Below are positions 6,799 to 8,791 of a stretch of 8,791 nt of DNA, one piece after another. Within the stretch, counting starts at the first letter, position 1; every line of letters begins with the position of its first letter. Location of the stretch: the NCBI GenBank assembly GCA_002503885.1, contig DASQ01000005.1, forward strand, positions 1 to 8,791, written 5' to 3'. The position numbers were made by a program, and so were the translations under genes. The stretch is from Methanoculleus marisnigri (GTDB lineage Archaea; Halobacteriota; Methanomicrobia; Methanomicrobiales; Methanoculleaceae). The notes beneath the pieces were generated by a model, which was not told the origin of the DNA, ran no database searches, and saw only the letters and a list, made by a program, of their open reading frames with translations.

Positions 6799-7071
6799 GT
6801 GTTGAGCTACAATGACAAAGTGAACAAAATTCTTGATAGGTGCAAAGATGCTGCGTCTGTTGCCGCCGATAGGGCAACCGTAATGGCCGACTCTGCATCA
6901 GCCGGTATTTCAGCAGGCGTCAAAGAGATGCGCGAGACATCGGTGCCATCCTCGCGTACAGGTGACGGCAGTTATTCCCGGGACGGGGATACCCACGCAG
7001 CAGCAGAAGCGGGCGAATGCGTGCTCTCCGGAGGAGAGAAAACAGGGTTGTCCGGGCCGCCCCTCTCCTGA
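6799..7071 (+). CDS. Possible small hydrophilic protein, unrecognised
   Basis: 90 codons from GTG 6799. I do not recognise it. Residues about 4-45 are Ala/Asp/Lys-rich with no Pro or Trp and look like one amphipathic helix (YNDKVNKILDRCKDAASVA and onward). The second half is Gly/Ser/Glu-rich and probably disordered. No signal peptide or membrane segment. The start is unclear: GAGGTG at 6796-6801 overlaps GTG 6799 and is too far from the in-frame GTG at 6820, and no ATG lies at the front of the frame. The helical first half and its position behind a TATA-like module favour a real gene. The poor start and low-complexity tail argue against it. It converges on the PEGA lipoprotein gene with 7 bp between stop codons. 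Confidence 0.4.
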   Translation: MLSYNDKVNKILDRCKDAASVAADRATVMADSASAGISAGVKEMRETSVPSSRTGDGSYSRDGDTHAAAEAGECVLSGGEKTGLSGPPLS

Positions 7072-7078
7072 AAAGAGG
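7062..7078. terminator. Weak hairpin between convergent genes
   Basis: CCTCT (7062-7066) and AGAGG (7074-7078) form a 5-bp stem with a 7-nt loop, overlapping the stop codon of the plus-strand frame and abutting the stop of the minus-strand lipoprotein gene. A second small stem, CTCTCC/GGAGAG with a 3-nt loop, lies at 7024-7038. Neither is followed by a strong T-run. A shared two-way terminator is possible but unproven. Confidence 0.25.
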
Positions 7079-7564
7079 TTAATAGATGGGACGGGTGGGT
7101 GCCACGTACACGGGGCCCGGATAGGTCGGGTCCGGCTCCCATGTCCATGTCGGGGCAGGTGTCCATACCGGATCGGGCCCGGGATCCGGGTTGTAATAGG
7201 TGCTCTCAAGGAGAACATCCCTGGTCACGGTCTCGCCGCGACCGATATACAGGTATTCGAGGTATGGCTCGTATCCCTGTTTATATATCTCCAGTTTACG
7301 CGATCCGGGGCTGACCTGAACGAGCAGGTCATCCACTGCGTCTGTCTCTCCCAGGTACTCGCCGTCGACATAGACGGATGCTCCTGAAGGGACCGTCCAG
7401 ATCAGGATGTATCCGTAGTCGGAATACGTTCCCGTCAGGGAACCGCTCTCGCTCTCCGATGACTCGAAGATGCCATCAATACAGCCTGATGTGAGAATGG
7501 CGGCGGCGAGAAGGATGAGCAGGGGGGAAAGGATCCTGCCGGCATTGTTTTGATTGAACTGCAT
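7079..7564 (-). CDS. PEGA-domain lipoprotein
   Basis: 161 residues from ATG 7564. A short polar N-terminus is followed by a hydrophobic segment (ILSPLLILLAAAIL, 11-24) and a lipobox LTSGC with the lipid-anchored Cys at 28, so it should be exported and fixed to the outer face of the cytoplasmic membrane. A Ser/Glu/Gly linker (34-48) leads to one PEGA domain (about 54-120) with TVPSGASVYVDGEYLGET, a PGSRKLEIYKQGY core and a closing TRDVLLE strand. The tail (about 123-161) is rich in Pro, Trp, Tyr and Asp. PEGA domains are small beta-sandwiches common in archaeal surface proteins; the function here is unknown. The open frame extends 40 codons further upstream, but those residues are Arg-rich and unlike a signal peptide. 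GGAGTG (7571-7576), 6 nt before ATG 7564, supports the shorter form. Confidence 0.8.
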   Translation of the reverse strand: MQFNQNNAGRILSPLLILLAAAILTSGCIDGIFESSESESGSLTGTYSDYGYILIWTVPSGASVYVDGEYLGETDAVDDLLVQVSPGSRKLEIYKQGYEPYLEYLYIGRGETVTRDVLLESTYYNPDPGPDPVWTPAPTWTWEPDPTYPGPVYVAPTRPIY

Positions 7565-7684
7565 ACACAGCACTCCATATGTTTGTATTCTGCATTCGGG
7601 GTGTATCTGTCGTTGCAACCGTCTGCAGTCCCTTCCCCTCACGGGAGTGCGCACCCCGGGAATGGCGACCTGCAATAGCGCCAA

Positions 7685-7830
7685 ACTGTCCAGACGTTTA
7701 ACGGCAAATTAACACTTCTAATAGAGAATTCTGTTTCCTTCAAGGCATTTAACGTTTGTGAAAAAACGGGCATAGATTCAGCGATGGACGGGAAAATTCG
7801 CATCTCTCTTCAATTTCTAAAAATCAGGCC
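7685..7830. other. AT-rich spacer between the GNAT and PEGA genes
   Basis: About 150 bp with no coding frame I would support. On the minus strand, T-runs at about 7818-7826 and 7759-7765 follow the GNAT stop and could end its transcript, as T-rich tracts do in archaea. The remaining AT-rich part (about 7700-7750, including AGAATTCT) may hold the PEGA promoter, but no clear TATA box stands out. Confidence 0.3.
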
Positions 7831-8298
7831 TTATAATTGGCTTTCTCCAAACCTCTTTGCCTCATCGGGGGTGAATGCATACTCCGGCTCGTAGGGGTTG
7901 CCTCCTGGACGAAGATGCATCCCGATTCCACGGAAAAGGCGTCGTCCCTCTACCGTTGGCAATGCAACAACTCCTTGCTCCCTATCGGCAGCGATCGCTG
8001 ATATTTTCTGCATCAAACGCTTCCCGTAACCACGATGCTCCAGTACTACGCCTATGCGGGAGATGTAAATGTTCTGCTCATCCCCATACCTGGTGCAGAA
8101 CGATAGGGCTCCAAGTAATCTCCCTTCAGAGGATTCAAGAATTAACAGTTCCTCGTCAAGATCCGCGATGCCGTCCCACGCATAACGGGCTCCATCGTTC
8201 GAACGGAAGATATCCGCCCATTCCCGTCTTGCTCTTTCCAATACTGCCTGCCTCTCCCGGATATTTTTACGAATGCAGGTAACCTTCAGCTCATCCAT
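7831..8298 (-). CDS. GNAT-family N-acetyltransferase
   Basis: 155 residues, the usual size of a single-domain GNAT enzyme, which transfers acetyl from acetyl-CoA to an amine or protein N-terminus. The front half ends in the strand LLILESSEGRLLGALSF (51-67). The acetyl-CoA loop is clear: ISRIGVVLEHRGYGKRLMQK (79-98), with the RGYGK pyrophosphate-binding loop at 89-93. RRLFRGIGMHLRPGG (119-133) is the typical late helix-turn before the last strands. The substrate cannot be named. The frame can be extended five codons to a TTG at 8313, but ATG 8298 is preferred because GGTGGGG (8302-8308) sits just upstream. It appears to be a single gene, separated from the lipoprotein gene by 266 bp. Confidence 0.85.
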   Translation of the reverse strand: MDELKVTCIRKNIRERQAVLERARREWADIFRSNDGARYAWDGIADLDEELLILESSEGRLLGALSFCTRYGDEQNIYISRIGVVLEHRGYGKRLMQKISAIAADREQGVVALPTVEGRRLFRGIGMHLRPGGNPYEPEYAFTPDEAKRFGESQL

Positions 8299-8374
8299 AA
8301 ACCCCACCACCAACCACTATTTCCCGGCGTTCTTTCTTAAAACTACTTCTTGAGATCGTCTGGACGTGGGAAAA

Positions 8375-8536
8375 ATGCCCGGAGAGCGCCCCATTATTGA
8401 ATTCATAATGAGGGCCGGCCTGGAGGGGTTCGCGGGCGACCTGGTGGGGGTGAGCGTTACGGTGCAACAGCGGGTTTTGTCTTTTGCGTGGGTGTATACG
8501 GGTGAAGTCATATGGCCCCACATTACTGCCCTCTGA
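8375..8536 (+). CDS. Possible small protein or gene fragment, unrecognised
   Basis: 53 codons from ATG 8375 to TGA 8534. The product (MPGERPIIEF..., ending TGEVIWPHITAL) has mixed hydrophobic and charged residues and mostly G or C at third codon positions, like the real genes here. I recognise no family. There is no good ribosome site (GTGGGAAAA precedes it), and a TGA lies eight codons upstream in frame. It may be the 3' remnant of a gene cut by nearby mobile elements or a chance frame. A minus-strand frame over the same bases (8291-8521) overlaps the GNAT start and is less protein-like. Confidence 0.28.
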   Translation: MPGERPIIEFIMRAGLEGFAGDLVGVSVTVQQRVLSFAWVYTGEVIWPHITAL

Positions 8537-8595
8537 AATCTGTTCTCTGATGGTCCGGATGCGGGAGTTCCTGCTGCGCCTGTTTTCGCCGCTCT

Positions 8596-8632
8596 AAAAG
8601 TGACCCCTCTCGCCCGTTTAAATTTGACCCCT
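8596..8632. repeat. Pair of GACCCC direct repeats, possible IS21-type element end
   Basis: AAAAGTGACCCCT (8596-8608) and AAATTTGACCCCT (8620-8632) match at 11 of 13 positions with a 24-bp period. Repeated AAAGTGACCCC/AATTTGACCCC units separated by CCCGTTT-like spacers are, from memory, typical of terminal repeats in IS21-family elements. No istA or istB coding sequence is visible next to it, so if correct this is a decayed end. It lies 19 bp outside the right-hand IS copy, suggesting a site used by more than one element. Confidence 0.4.
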
Positions 8633-8651
8633 TAGATGATCATAACCTCTT

Positions 8652-8791
8652 AATATAGTTCCTGGCGATACCCTCTTGGACCTTGAACCCCCCATGCCTG
8701 CATGACTGGACGTGAACAGATCGCGATTGTCCGACACGTTTCCATGTCCACTTTGAAGAAACGGATCAAGCATCACCAAGGATTGCCTGAA
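8652..8791 (+). mobile_element. 5' end of an insertion sequence, right copy (truncated by window edge)
   Basis: Inverted counterpart of 1-134, with 133 of 134 positions identical over 8652-8785; the last 6 bases have no counterpart because the left copy is cut by the window edge. The element begins near AATATAGTTCCTGGCG and has about 50 bp of leader before the transposase ATG at 8702. AATATA at the boundary is shared by both copies, so it belongs to the element or to a common target preference. Confidence 0.85.
8702..8791 (+). CDS. Transposase, N-terminal fragment (right IS copy)
   Basis: 30 codons from ATG 8702 to the window end, identical over the shared 28 residues to the left copy. The in-frame stop TGA at 8684 and the three-codon dead end from ATG 8694 leave 8702 as the only sensible start. 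The sequence is helical and basic (STLKKRIKHHQ at 16-26), consistent with the start of a DNA-binding domain. The family is undecided; IS630-like is a weak guess. Transcription runs out of the window to the right. Confidence 0.6.
   Translation, partial: MTGREQIAIVRHVSMSTLKKRIKHHQGLPE

Noticed and set aside
7565..7684. 40-codon N-terminal extension of the PEGA lipoprotein
   Set aside because: It would place an Arg-rich segment before the signal peptide, while ATG 7564 has a well-spaced GGAGTG and begins a normal lipoprotein signal.
8291..8521. 76-codon minus-strand frame upstream of the GNAT gene
   Set aside because: It overlaps the GNAT start and ribosome site, and its product is His/Arg/Pro-rich with no recognisable pattern; the overlapping plus-strand frame is slightly more protein-like.
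1..8791. Composite transposon carrying the polyphosphate operon
   Set aside because: Only the inner 5' ends of the two elements are visible; there is no target duplication or evidence of movement as a unit, and the cargo looks like ordinary chromosomal genes.

Overview
The window most resembles euryarchaeal DNA, probably a methanogen of the Methanomicrobiales/Methanoculleus type. The grounds are GC-rich genes separated by AT-rich spacers, GGAGG/GAGGTG-type ribosome sites, TATA-like boxes instead of -35/-10 pairs, a PEGA-domain lipoprotein, and a CHAD protein beside polyphosphate genes. The taxonomic placement is an inference from gene content and style; no sequence search was possible.

Layout. 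(1) Positions 1-134 and 8652-8791 are two nearly identical copies of the 5' end of an insertion sequence, in opposite orientation. Each reads outward and carries the first 28-30 codons of the same transposase. (2) Positions 179-6242, minus strand, hold a tight four-gene polyphosphate operon, transcribed ppk -> CHAD-metallophosphoesterase fusion -> HD-domain protein -> ppx. All three junctions overlap (17, 20 and 4 nt). (3) Positions 6243-6798 are a long AT-rich spacer with an inverted pair of a 35-bp module, a central palindrome and several TTAGGC motifs. It could be a divergent promoter region or a small MITE-like element. (4) Positions 6799-7071, plus strand, hold a possible small protein gene, convergent with a PEGA-domain lipoprotein gene (7079-7564, minus). 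(5) Positions 7831-8298, minus strand, encode a GNAT acetyltransferase. (6) Positions 8299-8651 hold a possible 53-codon frame and a pair of GACCCC direct repeats that look like an IS21-type element end.

How the genes fit together. PPK1 makes polyphosphate from ATP, and Ppx with its C-terminal HD domain hydrolyses it. The fusion protein joins a CHAD domain, a known polyphosphate-binding fold, to a phosphoesterase domain. The small HD protein resembles the C-terminal domain of Ppx as a separate polypeptide. One transcription unit would therefore encode synthesis, binding and breakdown of polyphosphate. The most unusual detail is that the phosphoesterase half has lost both histidines expected at metal site 1 (each is now Arg) and the catalytic-position His, while keeping the metal site 2 ligands. 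It may be a sensor or scaffold, not a standard phosphatase.

The lipoprotein, acetyltransferase and small frames have no evident link to polyphosphate. The flanking insertion sequences show that the locus is bordered by mobile DNA, but do not show that it moves as a unit.
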